From contig NZ_CP044310.1 in the NCBI RefSeq assembly GCF_009664365.1, forward strand, positions 2,305,001 through 2,369,000: a stretch of 64,000 nucleotides of DNA, read 5' to 3'. Origin of the DNA: Paenibacillus xylanilyticus. Lineage in GTDB: Bacteria; Bacillota; Bacilli; Paenibacillales; Paenibacillaceae. Shown in pieces: positions 1-9,397 of this stretch. Numbering within the stretch: the stretch's first letter is position 1; every line of letters starts with the position of its first letter. The position numbers were made by a program, and so were the translations under genes. The notes under the pieces are model-generated. The model made no database searches. It was given only the letters and a program-made list of their open reading frames with translations, and was not told the origin of the DNA.

Positions 1-76
1 CGTGACATAGGCTGAAAGGCCCGGTAGGCCTATAATGAAAGGGTAACCAAAACGATTGATTGAAGGGGGAACAACA

Positions 77-1759
77 ATGAGAGCGAAATCTACAAAAAAG
101 AGATGGCTGCCGCTCCTGGCTACGACAACGTGTTTGGCTGTCATTCTTACTGCATGCGGTGGAGGCAGTGGCGGTGAGAGTGCGGGTTCCAGCACGCCAG
201 CCGTTGAAAACGAATACAAAGAAAAATATGATCCTGCAGTGACGATTACAACAGCATGGGGAATTGATCCTGAGCTGAAATTCAAAAATGGCGAATCGAT
301 GGAAAATAACGTGGCAACCAAATGGGCCAAAGACAAATTTGGAATTGAAATCAAATCCCTGTGGTCTGTGACAGATACGAACAACGCATTCGCGACAAAA
401 CTTCGTCTTGCAATGTCTTCCGGTCAAGAGATGCCTGACGTGGTAACAGTAGGAGATAACCTGCTGGCTCAGGATTTGATTGATTCCGGCATGTATCAGG
501 AAGTCGGTCCACTTTTCGATAAATACGCGTCAGATACTTGGAAAAAAGCAATGGAGCAGGACCCGAACGTATGGAATCAGTACAGCCGTGATGGCAAAAG
601 AATGGGTATACCGGTACTCGACTATGCCTACAACAATGACTACCTGCTCTGGATCCGTCAAGACTGGCTGGACAAGCTGAACATGAAAGCGCCAAAAACG
701 ATTGACGAACTGGAAGCCGTAATGGAAGCGTTCAAAAATAACAACCCGGATGGATTGGCTCCAGATAAGGTCACTCCACTGAGTATCGGTTTCAAAACAT
801 CCATGAACACCTGGATGGGTGATCCATCCTGGATCTTCGGTGCATACGGTACGCTGCCATTTCAATGGAATCTGGGTGCAGATGGCAAGCTGGAGTATGG
901 CTCCATCAACCCTGGCATGAAGCAAGGTTTGACCAAATTGAGCGAGTGGCTCAAAAAGGGTTACATTCCGCAGGAAGCAGCTTTGTGGGATGAGAACAAA
1001 ACGGCAGAGCCTGCCGTGGCGGGTACGGCCGGTATTATTCCAGGCCCTTACTGGATGAGCGGATGGCCGCTGCTCGATACGGTGAAAAATGTGCCGAGTG
1101 CCGTTTGGAAGCCGATCGAAATTCCAGTAGGACCTGAAGGTAAAGCCATGCGTCACGGTACACAGTTTGTTAATGGTGTTATCTTGATCAAGAAAGACAT
1201 GGAGCATCCTGAAGCCTTCTTTACTTATGAGAACTACCTGTTCGACAACTATGCAGATCCTGCACCAGGAAGCCCGTATGATAACGGTCTGTTTGAAAAG
1301 TATGACTATCAATTGGATGCTGACGGCAAACAATTGCCGATTGATCAAATTGAGGGCGGATATGTGAACGTTGTCCGTTATCTGCTTGTGCGTGATGGTG
1401 CCCGTATTCCGGATGCTCAGATGAAAGCACTGTTGAACCTGGCTGATGGCAAAGAGCCTGAGACGAAGCTCGAGAAGGATGTGGCCGTTAACTACGGGCC
1501 AGAAACCCCTGCTGCTGCAAAAGTATTGCTTAGTCAGGAAGAAATCTCGTACAAAAACATGTTTACAGGTCCGACTACGACAACGATGAAGTCAAAGCTC
1601 GACTATCTGAACAAAATTGAGAATCAAGCATTCAATGAAATCATTTATGGTAAAAATCCTGTAGATGCGTTCGATACATTTGTACAAACGTGGAAATCAG
1701 GCGGTGGCGATCAGATCACACAAGAGGTCAACGAATGGTATGACAGTGTGAAAAAATAA
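77..1759 (+). CDS. ABC transporter extracellular sugar-binding lipoprotein (LplA-like)
   Basis: This is the substrate-capturing lipoprotein of a carbohydrate ABC importer, anchored on the outer face of the membrane. The 560-residue product has a basic N-terminus, a hydrophobic stretch and a lipobox ending in Cys27 (LTAC), followed by a Gly/Ser linker typical of Gram-positive lipoproteins. The length matches the large LplA/YtcQ-type binding proteins. I chose ATG 77 because a GAAGGGGGA ribosome site lies 6-7 bases upstream; an in-frame TTG at 56 is less likely. A TATAAT at 31-36 could be a -10 element, but no good -35 is visible. A strong terminator follows, so the binding protein may be made in excess over the downstream permeases. 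Galactan-derived oligosaccharides are the inferred ligand, from the GH53 and GH42 neighbours. Confidence 0.9.
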   Translation: MRAKSTKKRWLPLLATTTCLAVILTACGGGSGGESAGSSTPAVENEYKEKYDPAVTITTAWGIDPELKFKNGESMENNVATKWAKDKFGIEIKSLWSVTDTNNAFATKLRLAMSSGQEMPDVVTVGDNLLAQDLIDSGMYQEVGPLFDKYASDTWKKAMEQDPNVWNQYSRDGKRMGIPVLDYAYNNDYLLWIRQDWLDKLNMKAPKTIDELEAVMEAFKNNNPDGLAPDKVTPLSIGFKTSMNTWMGDPSWIFGAYGTLPFQWNLGADGKLEYGSINPGMKQGLTKLSEWLKKGYIPQEAALWDENKTAEPAVAGTAGIIPGPYWMSGWPLLDTVKNVPSAVWKPIEIPVGPEGKAMRHGTQFVNGVILIKKDMEHPEAFFTYENYLFDNYADPAPGSPYDNGLFEKYDYQLDADGKQLPIDQIEGGYVNVVRYLLVRDGARIPDAQMKALLNLADGKEPETKLEKDVAVNYGPETPAAAKVLLSQEEISYKNMFTGPTTTTMKSKLDYLNKIENQAFNEIIYGKNPVDAFDTFVQTWKSGGGDQITQEVNEWYDSVKK

Positions 1760-1770
1760 GGATACAAGGA

Positions 1771-1804
1771 GCGTGCAGACCAGCCAGGTCTGCACGCTTT
1801 TTTT
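1771..1804 (+). terminator. Intrinsic terminator after the solute-binding protein gene
   Basis: A perfect 11-bp stem (1771-1781 with 1787-1797), a 5-base loop and a run of seven T form a classical rho-independent terminator. It lies between the binding protein and its permeases and probably sets their expression ratio. Confidence 0.88.
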
Positions 1805-1924
1805 GTCGTTAGGAGAGATTGATTTGCTTGCAGGAGGTGCGTGTCAGCAGTGAATGAATGACTCGATTGACAGCGAGTCCAAACTGGTTGCTTTTGTGCC
1901 ATTTATATTGCTTTTATGTGCTGT

Positions 1925-1951
1925 TTGACCTATGCAAACGGTTGATATAAT
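1925..1951 (+). promoter_or_regulatory. Promoter of the permease-hydrolase genes with a LacI-type operator in its spacer
   Basis: TTGACC at 1925-1930 and TATAAT at 1946-1951 form a sigma-A-like promoter with a short 15-bp spacer. The spacer holds CAAACGGTTG, an imperfect palindrome with a central CG as in LacI/CcpA-family operators. TGCAAACGGTTGAT resembles a cre box but ends GAT where the consensus has NCA. The role as an operator is inference. Confidence 0.5.
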
Positions 1952-2007
1952 CGCAGTATAAGCCACTCAGGAAGCCTTGAGTAGGAAGAATTACAGGGGG
2001 AGCAATC

Positions 2008-2898
2008 ATGAGAACTTTGAAACGAACTTGGCCATTTCACGTAATGCTGCTGCCAGCCATCATCTTTCTGATTATATTCAGTTATGTGCCTATGGGCGGA
2101 ATTGTTATGGCATTTCAGAACTACAAACCATGGCTCGGCATCAGCGGCTCGGAGTGGGTCGGGCTTGATAATTTTAGATATTTGTTTGAACGCGAGGACA
2201 GCCTGCAGGTCATTTGGAATACATTGATCATTGCTGTGCTAAAACTCATCTTTAACTTGTTTGTCCCGTTTGTGTTTGCAATTCTGCTCAATGAGGTTCG
2301 CAAGATGGCGATCCAGCGAACGATTCAAACCTTGGTGTATCTGCCTCACTTCTTGTCATGGGTCATCCTGGGCGGAATTCTGATTGATCTGTTATCCACC
2401 GGAGGACTGGTGAACCGGGTACTCGGGACATTCGGACTTGGGCCATATTTCTTCCTTGGCGATAACAGCTTGTTCCGACCAACGATCATTCTAACGGATG
2501 TGTGGAAGGAATTCGGCTATAACATGATTGTTTTCCTGGCTGCCCTTGCCGGCATCAACCCGGCGCTGTATGAAGCAGCAGAGATTGACGGAGCGGGTCG
2601 CTGGAAGCAGACGCTGCATATTACCATCCCGTCTCTTGTACCGATGCTGATGGTGGTTGGAACACTGGCACTGGGCAACGTGCTTAACGCCGGGTTCGAT
2701 CAGATTTTCAACCTGTACAACCCGCTCGTATATCAAACGGGCGACATTATTGATACATTCGTATATCGCTCTGCGCTGGAAAATGGAGAGATGGGCTTCG
2801 CGACCGCGATTGGATTGTTTAAATCGGTCATCAGCATGGTCTTGATCCTGGTATCATACAGCCTAGCCAAAAAATACGCCGGATATCGTATATTCTAA
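2008..2898 (+). CDS. Carbohydrate ABC transporter permease (LplB/YteP type)
   Basis: One of the two membrane subunits of the sugar importer. The 296-residue protein has about six hydrophobic segments. Near residues 190-215 it carries the EAA loop that contacts the ATPase, read here as YEAAEIDGAGRWKQ followed by ITIPSL. The ATG is preceded by AGGGGGAG at a normal distance. It is followed by the partner permease after 29 bases. No ATPase gene lies in the window, so a shared ATPase of the MsmX type is expected, as is usual for this LplB/LplC family. Confidence 0.9.
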   Translation: MRTLKRTWPFHVMLLPAIIFLIIFSYVPMGGIVMAFQNYKPWLGISGSEWVGLDNFRYLFEREDSLQVIWNTLIIAVLKLIFNLFVPFVFAILLNEVRKMAIQRTIQTLVYLPHFLSWVILGGILIDLLSTGGLVNRVLGTFGLGPYFFLGDNSLFRPTIILTDVWKEFGYNMIVFLAALAGINPALYEAAEIDGAGRWKQTLHITIPSLVPMLMVVGTLALGNVLNAGFDQIFNLYNPLVYQTGDIIDTFVYRSALENGEMGFATAIGLFKSVISMVLILVSYSLAKKYAGYRIF

Positions 2899-2927
2899 TC
2901 GAATGAACGGAGAAAGAAGGGACCACG

Positions 2928-3806
2928 ATGTATCATAAATCAACGCCTTATCGCGTGTTCAACGTCATTAATATTTGTTTTCTCATTTTGGTTGCCATTA
3001 TGTGTATTGTACCGATGATTCATGTCCTGGCTGTATCCTTCAGTAACAAGGCTGCCGCTGACGCCAACCTCGTCAGCCTCTGGCCGGTAGGATTCTCACT
3101 TGAAGCATACAAAAAAACGATGAATAATCCGATTTTCCTAAATTCTCTCTGGATTTCCTTGCTGCGGACCGTTATTGGTACGGGAATTACGTTGCTGATT
3201 ACCTTTTTGGCGGCGTACCCGTTGTCGAAAGAAAATAATGAATTTAAAGGAAGAACCGTCTATTCGTGGATTTTCGTTTTTAGTATGATTTTCAATGGGG
3301 GACTGGTTCCCTTCTATATGGTTATTCAGAAAATCGGCCTAATGGATTCCTTCTGGGTGCTGGTGCTGCCGGGAGCCGTTAATACCTTCCTCGTTATTCT
3401 GATGTTAAACTTCTTCCGGGGTATTCCGAAAGAGCTTGAGGAAGCGGCGCTGATGGATGGAGCGAATCACTTCAGAACGTTGTTCAGTATTTTCCTGCCG
3501 ATCTCCATGCCATCGATCGCAACCATTGCACTGTTCAGCATGGTATTTCACTGGAACTCATGGTTTGACGGACTGCTCTACATGAACAATGCTAAGGATT
3601 ATCCGCTGGCTACGTTCATGCAGACCGTCATTATTAAGCGTGATATGAGTACGATGGCCATGAACCCGAAAGAGATGGAGACCATATCTCAAACCACGGT
3701 AAGAGCTGCACAAATCTTTATCGGAAGCGCCCCAATTCTGATTGTGTACCCGTTCCTGCAGCGTTTCTTTGTTAAAGGCATGACACTGGGTTCAGTTAAA
3801 GGCTGA
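2928..3806 (+). CDS. Carbohydrate ABC transporter permease (LplC/YtcP type)
   Basis: The second permease subunit of the importer, 292 residues with six predicted membrane segments. The EAA loop reads LEEAALMDGANHFRT followed by FLPISMP, near residues 170-195. GGAGAAAGAAGGG upstream supports the start. The gene is co-directional and tightly spaced with the first permease and with the downstream galactanase, so all are probably on one transcript starting near 1958. Confidence 0.9.
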   Translation: MYHKSTPYRVFNVINICFLILVAIMCIVPMIHVLAVSFSNKAAADANLVSLWPVGFSLEAYKKTMNNPIFLNSLWISLLRTVIGTGITLLITFLAAYPLSKENNEFKGRTVYSWIFVFSMIFNGGLVPFYMVIQKIGLMDSFWVLVLPGAVNTFLVILMLNFFRGIPKELEEAALMDGANHFRTLFSIFLPISMPSIATIALFSMVFHWNSWFDGLLYMNNAKDYPLATFMQTVIIKRDMSTMAMNPKEMETISQTTVRAAQIFIGSAPILIVYPFLQRFFVKGMTLGSVKG

Positions 3807-3843
3807 GCCTGGTTCTAAATCTAATCCAATGGAGGTTGAACAA

Positions 3844-4956
3844 GTGAGCAACTTGGAGAATAAGCCATTCATTCTTGGGATGGATGTGTCTTTTATGGAT
3901 GAAATCGAACAGCATGGAGGGAGCTACAGCGACACGGACGGCAGGGAACAGGACCTGCTGTCCATCCTGAAGCTGAACGGTGCCAATGCGATTCGGCTGC
4001 GGATCTGGAACGATCCTGTCGGAGGATTCTGCAATCTGGAGCGAACCGTAACGATTGCCAAGCGGATCAAAGAACAAGGGCTGCAATTTCTGCTCGACTT
4101 CCATTACTCGGATCGCTGGGCAGACCCGGCCAACCAGTGGAAGCCCAAGGCGTGGGAGAATCTGTCTTATGAAGAGCTTCAGCGGGCGGTGTGCACCTAT
4201 ACAGCAGATGTGCTTCGCACGTTACAAGAACATGACGCGCTGCCTGACATGGTACAAGTCGGGAATGAAATTACCCCTGGCATGCTGTGGGATGAAGGAC
4301 GAGTGAGCGGTGAAGAGCATGACACTGACGAGCAGTGGGAACGTTTTGCAGGCCTGGTGAAGTACGGTATTGCTGCTGTTAAATCCGTTGATTCCAATAT
4401 CAACATCATGATCCATATTGATCGTGGCGGGGATAACGTGGAAAGCCGGAAGTTTTACGACCGTTTCGAAGCACTTGGCGTGGAGTTCGATACGATTGGA
4501 CTCTCGTACTATCCATGGTGGCATGGAACACTGGACGCGCTGCGTGACAATTTGCATGACCTGGCCGCCAGATACGGCAAGCCCATTAACGTGGTTGAAA
4601 CCGCTTATCCCTGGACACTGGAGCAACCCGAAGATCACGAGTGGATTCTGAATCAGGAAGATCTGCTGCTGCCAGGTTATCCGGCAAGTGTGGAAGGCCA
4701 AGCGCGCTACCTGCAGGACTTACTTCAGATTATTCGTGAGGTTCCGGGAGGATTGGGTCAAGGTTTTTACTACTGGGAGCCTGCATGGATTCCGAGTAAG
4801 CCGGAATGGTCTGTTGGACATCCGAACAACTGGGGCAATTTGACGATGTTTGATTTTAAAGGCCGCAAATTGGAATCGTTTACAGCTTTGAAGGCTGATG
4901 TAACTTCGGAAGAATCCGAAACGGATACGCCGAAGGGCTCAGCATTGATCAGATAG
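3844..4956 (+). CDS. ganB: Arabinogalactan endo-beta-1,4-galactanase, GH53, apparently cytoplasmic
   Basis: GH53 enzymes cut beta-1,4-galactan chains. The product is a single (beta/alpha)8 catalytic domain of 370 residues. The proton donor is Glu142 in GNEITPGMLW and the nucleophile is Glu252 in VVETAYPW. An ATG at 3829 overlaps the GGAGGT ribosome site, so I prefer GTG 3844, which lies 7 bases after that site. Unlike the secreted GanB of Bacillus there is no signal peptide, so it probably trims imported galacto-oligosaccharides inside the cell. It sits between the permeases and a GH42 beta-galactosidase. The gene symbol is by analogy with Bacillus. Confidence 0.9.
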   Translation: MSNLENKPFILGMDVSFMDEIEQHGGSYSDTDGREQDLLSILKLNGANAIRLRIWNDPVGGFCNLERTVTIAKRIKEQGLQFLLDFHYSDRWADPANQWKPKAWENLSYEELQRAVCTYTADVLRTLQEHDALPDMVQVGNEITPGMLWDEGRVSGEEHDTDEQWERFAGLVKYGIAAVKSVDSNINIMIHIDRGGDNVESRKFYDRFEALGVEFDTIGLSYYPWWHGTLDALRDNLHDLAARYGKPINVVETAYPWTLEQPEDHEWILNQEDLLLPGYPASVEGQARYLQDLLQIIREVPGGLGQGFYYWEPAWIPSKPEWSVGHPNNWGNLTMFDFKGRKLESFTALKADVTSEESETDTPKGSALIR

Positions 4957-4992
4957 AGAGCTATTCAACATAAGGATAAGGAGAATCGAAAT

Positions 4993-7065
4993 ATGACTTA
5001 TAAATATCCACCTGTAAGTACGAAGGTGCCGCACATGCTGCATGGTGCAGATTATAATCCGGAGCAATGGCTTAAATATCCTGAGGTGCTGGAAGAAGAT
5101 ATCCGCCTGATGAAGCTTGCCAAGTGCAACGTGATGTCCATTGGCATCTTCTCGTGGGTATCCCTTGAACCAGAGGAAGGTGTATACACCTTTGAATGGT
5201 TGGATCGTGTGTTGGATATATTTGCTGCGAATGGAATCTACGCCTTTCTCGCGACGCCGAGTGGTGCAAGACCTGCCTGGATGTCCGCCAAATACCCGGA
5301 AGTATTGCGTGTAGGAGCCAATCGGGTTCGCAACCTGCACGGTTTCCGTCATAACCATTGCTATACATCTCCCGTATACCGGGAAAAGGTAACGGCGATC
5401 AATACCAAACTCGCCGAACGTTATTCGCAACATCCTGCGATTATCGGCTGGCATATTTCCAATGAATTTGGCGGAGACTGCCATTGTGACTATTGTCAGG
5501 AGGCTTTTCGCGGCTGGGTGAAAAATAAATACGGCACGCTTGATGAATTGAATCATTCCTGGTGGACTACGTTCTGGAGCCATACGGTTACAGACTGGAG
5601 TCAGGTGGAATCCCCTTCGCCGCATGGTGAGACACAGGTGCATGCCATGAATCTGGACTGGCGCCGGTTCGTTACGGATCAGACAGCAGACTTCATCGTG
5701 CATGAAACCAAGCCGCTCAAAGCAAGTAATCCGGATCTGCCCGTCACCACAAATCTGATGGAATTCTATGAAGGGTTGAACTACTGGAAGTTTGCCGATA
5801 TTCTGGACTTCCTGTCCTGGGACAGCTACCCGACATGGCATGATGCGGACGAGGAAGATAAACAGGCCTCCAGAATAGCAATGATGCATGACATCGTTCG
5901 TTCGATCAAAGGCGGGCGGCCGTTCCTGCTGATGGAGAGTACGCCAAGTTCTACGAACTGGCAGGAGACCAGCAAGCTGAAACGTCCAGGCATGCATCTG
6001 CTGTCTTCTCTTCAAGCGGTAGCGCATGGTTCAGATAGTGTGCAGTACTTCCAATGGAGAAAGAGCAGAGGCTCCAGCGAGAAACTGCATGGCGCTGTCG
6101 TGGATCATGTTGGACATGAACACACACGTGTGTTCAAGGATGTGACGGACGTAGGCACAGCTCTTGAAGGAATGGAAGCAGTTGTAGGCACGTCCGTACC
6201 GTCAGAAGTGGCCATCATTTTCGATTGGGAGAACCGCTGGGCAGTGAAGGATTCCCAGGGACCACGTAATATTGGCGTGAAGTATGAGCAGACGGTAGAG
6301 TGGCATTATGATGCATTTTGGGAAAAAGGAGTACCTGTGGACGTGATCGATATGGAAGCGGATCTCTCCAAGTACAAATTGCTGATCGCACCGATGCTCT
6401 ACCTTGTGCGGGAAGGTGTAGGCGAACGGATTGAGCGATTTGTCGAAAATGGCGGTACATTCGTCGGAACCTATTGGTCAGGGATCGTCAATGAGAATGA
6501 CCTATGCTTCCTGGGAGGTTTCCCCGGCCCGCTTCGCAAAACGCTTGGAATCTGGTCCGAAGAGATCGACGGATTGCATGACCGGGATCAGAATGGGGCG
6601 ATTCCTGTGAGCGGAAACGAGCTCGGTCTGCAGGCTGAATACGATGCCATCGAATTATGTGATCTCATCCATCTGGAAGGGGCGAAGACGCTGGCAACCT
6701 ATCGTTCAGACTTTTATGCCGGTCGGCCTGCATTGACCGTTAACCGATTGGGATCGGGTAAAGCGTATTATATCGCTACTCGTTTCACTGCACCGTTCTA
6801 TGATGATTTCTATGGCAAGCTGATTGCCGATCTGGGAATTGAACGTGCACTCGATACCAAACTTCCGGCAGGAGTCACTGCGCATCTGCGGACGGATGGT
6901 ACATCCGATTATGTATTTGTACAGAACTATACGCCGGAAACCAAGCAGCTTGAACTGGACAAGCAATCTTATACGGACCTGCTACATGGCGATGAAGTTC
7001 ATGCCCAGTTGGATCTGCAGCCGTATGACATTCGCGTCTTGAGAAGACCGGCTGAACGAAAATAA
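4993..7065 (+). CDS. ganA: Beta-galactosidase, GH42
   Basis: The enzyme releases galactose from beta-galactosides and short galactan oligosaccharides in the cytoplasm. Its 690 residues are normal for GH42. The proton donor is Glu158 in HISNEFGG and the likely nucleophile is Glu315 in FLLMESTPSS. Cys123, Cys163, Cys165 and Cys168 match the zinc-binding cluster of many GH42 enzymes. A glutamine-amidotransferase-like second domain and a small beta C-terminal domain complete the usual order. AAGGAG lies 9 bases before the ATG. It acts after the GH53 enzyme encoded just upstream. No signal peptide is present. Confidence 0.94.
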   Translation: MTYKYPPVSTKVPHMLHGADYNPEQWLKYPEVLEEDIRLMKLAKCNVMSIGIFSWVSLEPEEGVYTFEWLDRVLDIFAANGIYAFLATPSGARPAWMSAKYPEVLRVGANRVRNLHGFRHNHCYTSPVYREKVTAINTKLAERYSQHPAIIGWHISNEFGGDCHCDYCQEAFRGWVKNKYGTLDELNHSWWTTFWSHTVTDWSQVESPSPHGETQVHAMNLDWRRFVTDQTADFIVHETKPLKASNPDLPVTTNLMEFYEGLNYWKFADILDFLSWDSYPTWHDADEEDKQASRIAMMHDIVRSIKGGRPFLLMESTPSSTNWQETSKLKRPGMHLLSSLQAVAHGSDSVQYFQWRKSRGSSEKLHGAVVDHVGHEHTRVFKDVTDVGTALEGMEAVVGTSVPSEVAIIFDWENRWAVKDSQGPRNIGVKYEQTVEWHYDAFWEKGVPVDVIDMEADLSKYKLLIAPMLYLVREGVGERIERFVENGGTFVGTYWSGIVNENDLCFLGGFPGPLRKTLGIWSEEIDGLHDRDQNGAIPVSGNELGLQAEYDAIELCDLIHLEGAKTLATYRSDFYAGRPALTVNRLGSGKAYYIATRFTAPFYDDFYGKLIADLGIERALDTKLPAGVTAHLRTDGTSDYVFVQNYTPETKQLELDKQSYTDLLHGDEVHAQLDLQPYDIRVLRRPAERK

Positions 7066-7078
7066 GATACATGAGAAA

Positions 7079-7122
7079 GGCCGTCCTACACGTCAGGTCA
7101 GACGCAAGGGCGGTCTTTTTTT
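7079..7122 (+). terminator. Terminator of the galactan operon
   Basis: GGCCGTCCT at 7079-7087 pairs (one G-T) with AGGGCGGTCT further on, enclosing an inner CGTC/GACG pairing, and is followed by seven T. Confidence 0.8.
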
Positions 7123-7241
7123 GTATAAAGTCATCTAGCAGTTGTCACTTTTTCTGGACAAGATAAAGGAAAAGAGTGCATGTACAGCGAAGAGAAACAG
7201 GTAACGTGCAACTCAAGACTTTCAGTCTGGGAGGAATTGGA

Positions 7242-8681
7242 ATGAATCAGAGAAATCTGGACGGCAACAGCATTATTATTCGGCTGGAAATGACAACGAA
7301 AGATATCAAGTTTGGCGAAGTGGCCTCGGCCATCTCGGAAGCTGGGGGAGACATCATTGCCATCGACGTGATTTCGACCAATCAGGATGTGAGCGTGCGC
7401 GACTTGACCGTTGCGGTAACGGATGCGCAGGATAACAGCAAAATCATAGAAGCGGTACGCCAGCTCAAAGGTGTATCCATTATTAACGTGTCTGACCGTA
7501 CGTTTCTGCTGCACCTTGGCGGCAAAATCGAAGTCACTCCCAAAACGCCGATTCATAACCGGGAAGACTTGTCACGTGTTTATACACCCGATGTGGCTCG
7601 TGTATGTTCGGCGATTGCCGATGAACCGGGCAAGGCATTTTCGCTGACCATCAAACGGAACACGGTGGCCGTTGTATCCGATGGCAGTGCCGTGCTCGGA
7701 CTGGGGAACATTGGACCTCGCGCAGCAATGCCGGTCATGGAAGGAAAGGCTATGCTGTTTAAGCAATTTGCGGGTGTGGATGCATTCCCGATCTGCCTGG
7801 ACACACAGGATACCGAGGAGATCATTCGCACAGTGAAAGCGATTTCACCTGCTTTTGGCGGTATTAATCTGGAGGATATCTCCTCTCCACGATGCTTTGA
7901 AATTGAACGAAGACTGAATGAGGAACTGGACATTCCCGTCTTTCATGATGACCAGCATGGTACCGCAGTTGTGTTATATGCGGGTCTGATTAATGCGCTT
8001 AAACTTGTCGGTAAATCCATTAATGATGTGAAAATCGTCGTCTGTGGTATTGGCGCCGCAGGGGTGGCCTGCAGCAATATTCTCCTGTCCGCTGGAGCCA
8101 CCCGGTTAATCGGTGTTGACCGTGAGGGAGCTATTGTACGGACACAAACCTATGAAAACGAGGTATGGAGTGATTATGCTTCGCGTACCAATCCGGAGCT
8201 GGAGTCAGGTTCATTGCGGGATGTCATTCGCGGAGCAGACGTGTTTATCGGATTATCCCGCGGTAATCTGTTAACCCGCGAAGATGTGCAATCCATGGCT
8301 GAGGACCCTATCGTATTTGCAATGGCAAATCCGGTACCGGAGATTATGCCGGCTGTAGCGGAGGATATCGTGGCCGTCATGGCTACAGGCCGTTCGGATT
8401 ATCCGAATCAGATTAATAACGTGCTTTGTTTCCCGGGGATGTTCAGAGCCGTTCTGGACTGCCGTGCGACGGAGATTAATGAAGAAATGAAACTCGCAGC
8501 CGCCAAGGCCATTGCTTCTGCCATCTCGGATGAGGAACGTACACGATATTATATTATTCCAAGCGTATTCAACGAGAAGGTGGTCAAGTCGATCCGTAAG
8601 CGTGTAGTTGAAGCTGCAGTGAGAACTGGTGTTGCCCGGCGTGTGCCGCGTGAACAGGCCCGAGAAGGCGGGGAAGAGTAA
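7242..8681 (+). CDS. NAD(P)-dependent malic enzyme with N-terminal ACT domain
   Basis: Malic enzymes convert malate to pyruvate and CO2 while reducing NAD(P). The first ~80 residues form an ACT-like domain, expected to bind a regulatory small molecule. The malic domain follows, with the catalytic regions SRVYTPDVA and FHDDQHGTAVV, and then a Rossmann domain with VVCGIGAAGVA. I chose ATG 7242, which has GGGAGGA 6 bases upstream, over an unsupported upstream ATG at 7176. A small hairpin (AGACT/AGTCT) sits just before the ribosome site. The gene is coupled to the next one, whose GTG starts 2 bases after this stop. The coenzyme preference cannot be told by eye. Confidence 0.9.
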   Translation: MNQRNLDGNSIIIRLEMTTKDIKFGEVASAISEAGGDIIAIDVISTNQDVSVRDLTVAVTDAQDNSKIIEAVRQLKGVSIINVSDRTFLLHLGGKIEVTPKTPIHNREDLSRVYTPDVARVCSAIADEPGKAFSLTIKRNTVAVVSDGSAVLGLGNIGPRAAMPVMEGKAMLFKQFAGVDAFPICLDTQDTEEIIRTVKAISPAFGGINLEDISSPRCFEIERRLNEELDIPVFHDDQHGTAVVLYAGLINALKLVGKSINDVKIVVCGIGAAGVACSNILLSAGATRLIGVDREGAIVRTQTYENEVWSDYASRTNPELESGSLRDVIRGADVFIGLSRGNLLTREDVQSMAEDPIVFAMANPVPEIMPAVAEDIVAVMATGRSDYPNQINNVLCFPGMFRAVLDCRATEINEEMKLAAAKAIASAISDEERTRYYIIPSVFNEKVVKSIRKRVVEAAVRTGVARRVPREQAREGGEE

Positions 8682-8683
8682 TC

Positions 8684-9397
8684 GTGGACGACAATTCCAG
8701 TCAGACAATGAATATATCCGGACATCCTGAGCATGCAGATGGTACATCTGCCGGCGAGGCTATCCTTGGTGCCGCACGCGCCTTTGTCCAAGGGGATGCC
8801 GGGAAGCACACGGACGGTCATGATTGGCCGCATATTGAACGAGTTACGGCGCTTGCTGTTGAGTTAGCCCATCGAATGGGAGCAGATCCATTTGTATGTG
8901 AGCTGGCTGCACTGCTGCATGATGTGTCGGATGAGAAGCTGAACGAAAGCCTGGAAGCGGGGATGAACAAGCTGAACGACTGGCTGGACCAGCAGCAGCT
9001 TGAGCCAGGCACCCGGGAAGCTGTGGTTAACATCATCAGTACAATCTCCTATGCGGGAGGGCAGCGCCCTGCTGTATCTTCGCTGGAAGCGCAGGTTGTG
9101 CAGGATGCCGACCGGTTGGATGCAATGGGGGCCATAGGTATCGCACGCACGTTTGCTTTTGCAGGTGCGCGAGGCCGTGAAATGTATGATCCATCCCTTC
9201 CGCCGAGGGAGCATATGACCCGGGAGGAATATCGGAATGGACGTAGCACGACAATTAATCACTTTTACGAGAAGCTGTTTAAACTGAAGGAGCTCATGAA
9301 TACATCCTATGGCAAGGAACTGGCCGAGCAGCGCCATGTGTTTATGGTAGAGTTCGTGGAGCAGTTCAAGCGGGAGTGGGAAGGGACAGATCGTTAA
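8684..9397 (+). CDS. HD-domain phosphohydrolase (YpgQ/YedJ-like)
   Basis: A 237-residue metal-dependent phosphohydrolase of the HD superfamily. Histidine/aspartate metal ligands are visible in the order HDWPH (about residues 45-50), LLHDVSD (about 80) and QDADRLDAMGAIG (about 140), the pattern of YpgQ/YedJ proteins; YpgQ is a nucleotide pyrophosphohydrolase. The GTG start lies 2 bases after the malic enzyme stop, which suggests translational coupling. An ATG at 8708 lacks a ribosome site. The substrate is unknown. Confidence 0.83.
   Translation: MDDNSSQTMNISGHPEHADGTSAGEAILGAARAFVQGDAGKHTDGHDWPHIERVTALAVELAHRMGADPFVCELAALLHDVSDEKLNESLEAGMNKLNDWLDQQQLEPGTREAVVNIISTISYAGGQRPAVSSLEAQVVQDADRLDAMGAIGIARTFAFAGARGREMYDPSLPPREHMTREEYRNGRSTTINHFYEKLFKLKELMNTSYGKELAEQRHVFMVEFVEQFKREWEGTDR

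Noticed and set aside
530-1348. Long minus-strand frame (272 codons) inside the solute-binding protein gene.
   Set aside because: It lies fully within a well-supported lipoprotein gene, lacks family motifs and is a shadow frame.
4939-6027. Minus-strand frame of 362 codons inside the GH42 gene.
   Set aside because: It is antisense to catalytic regions of GH42 and has no recognisable motif or ribosome site.
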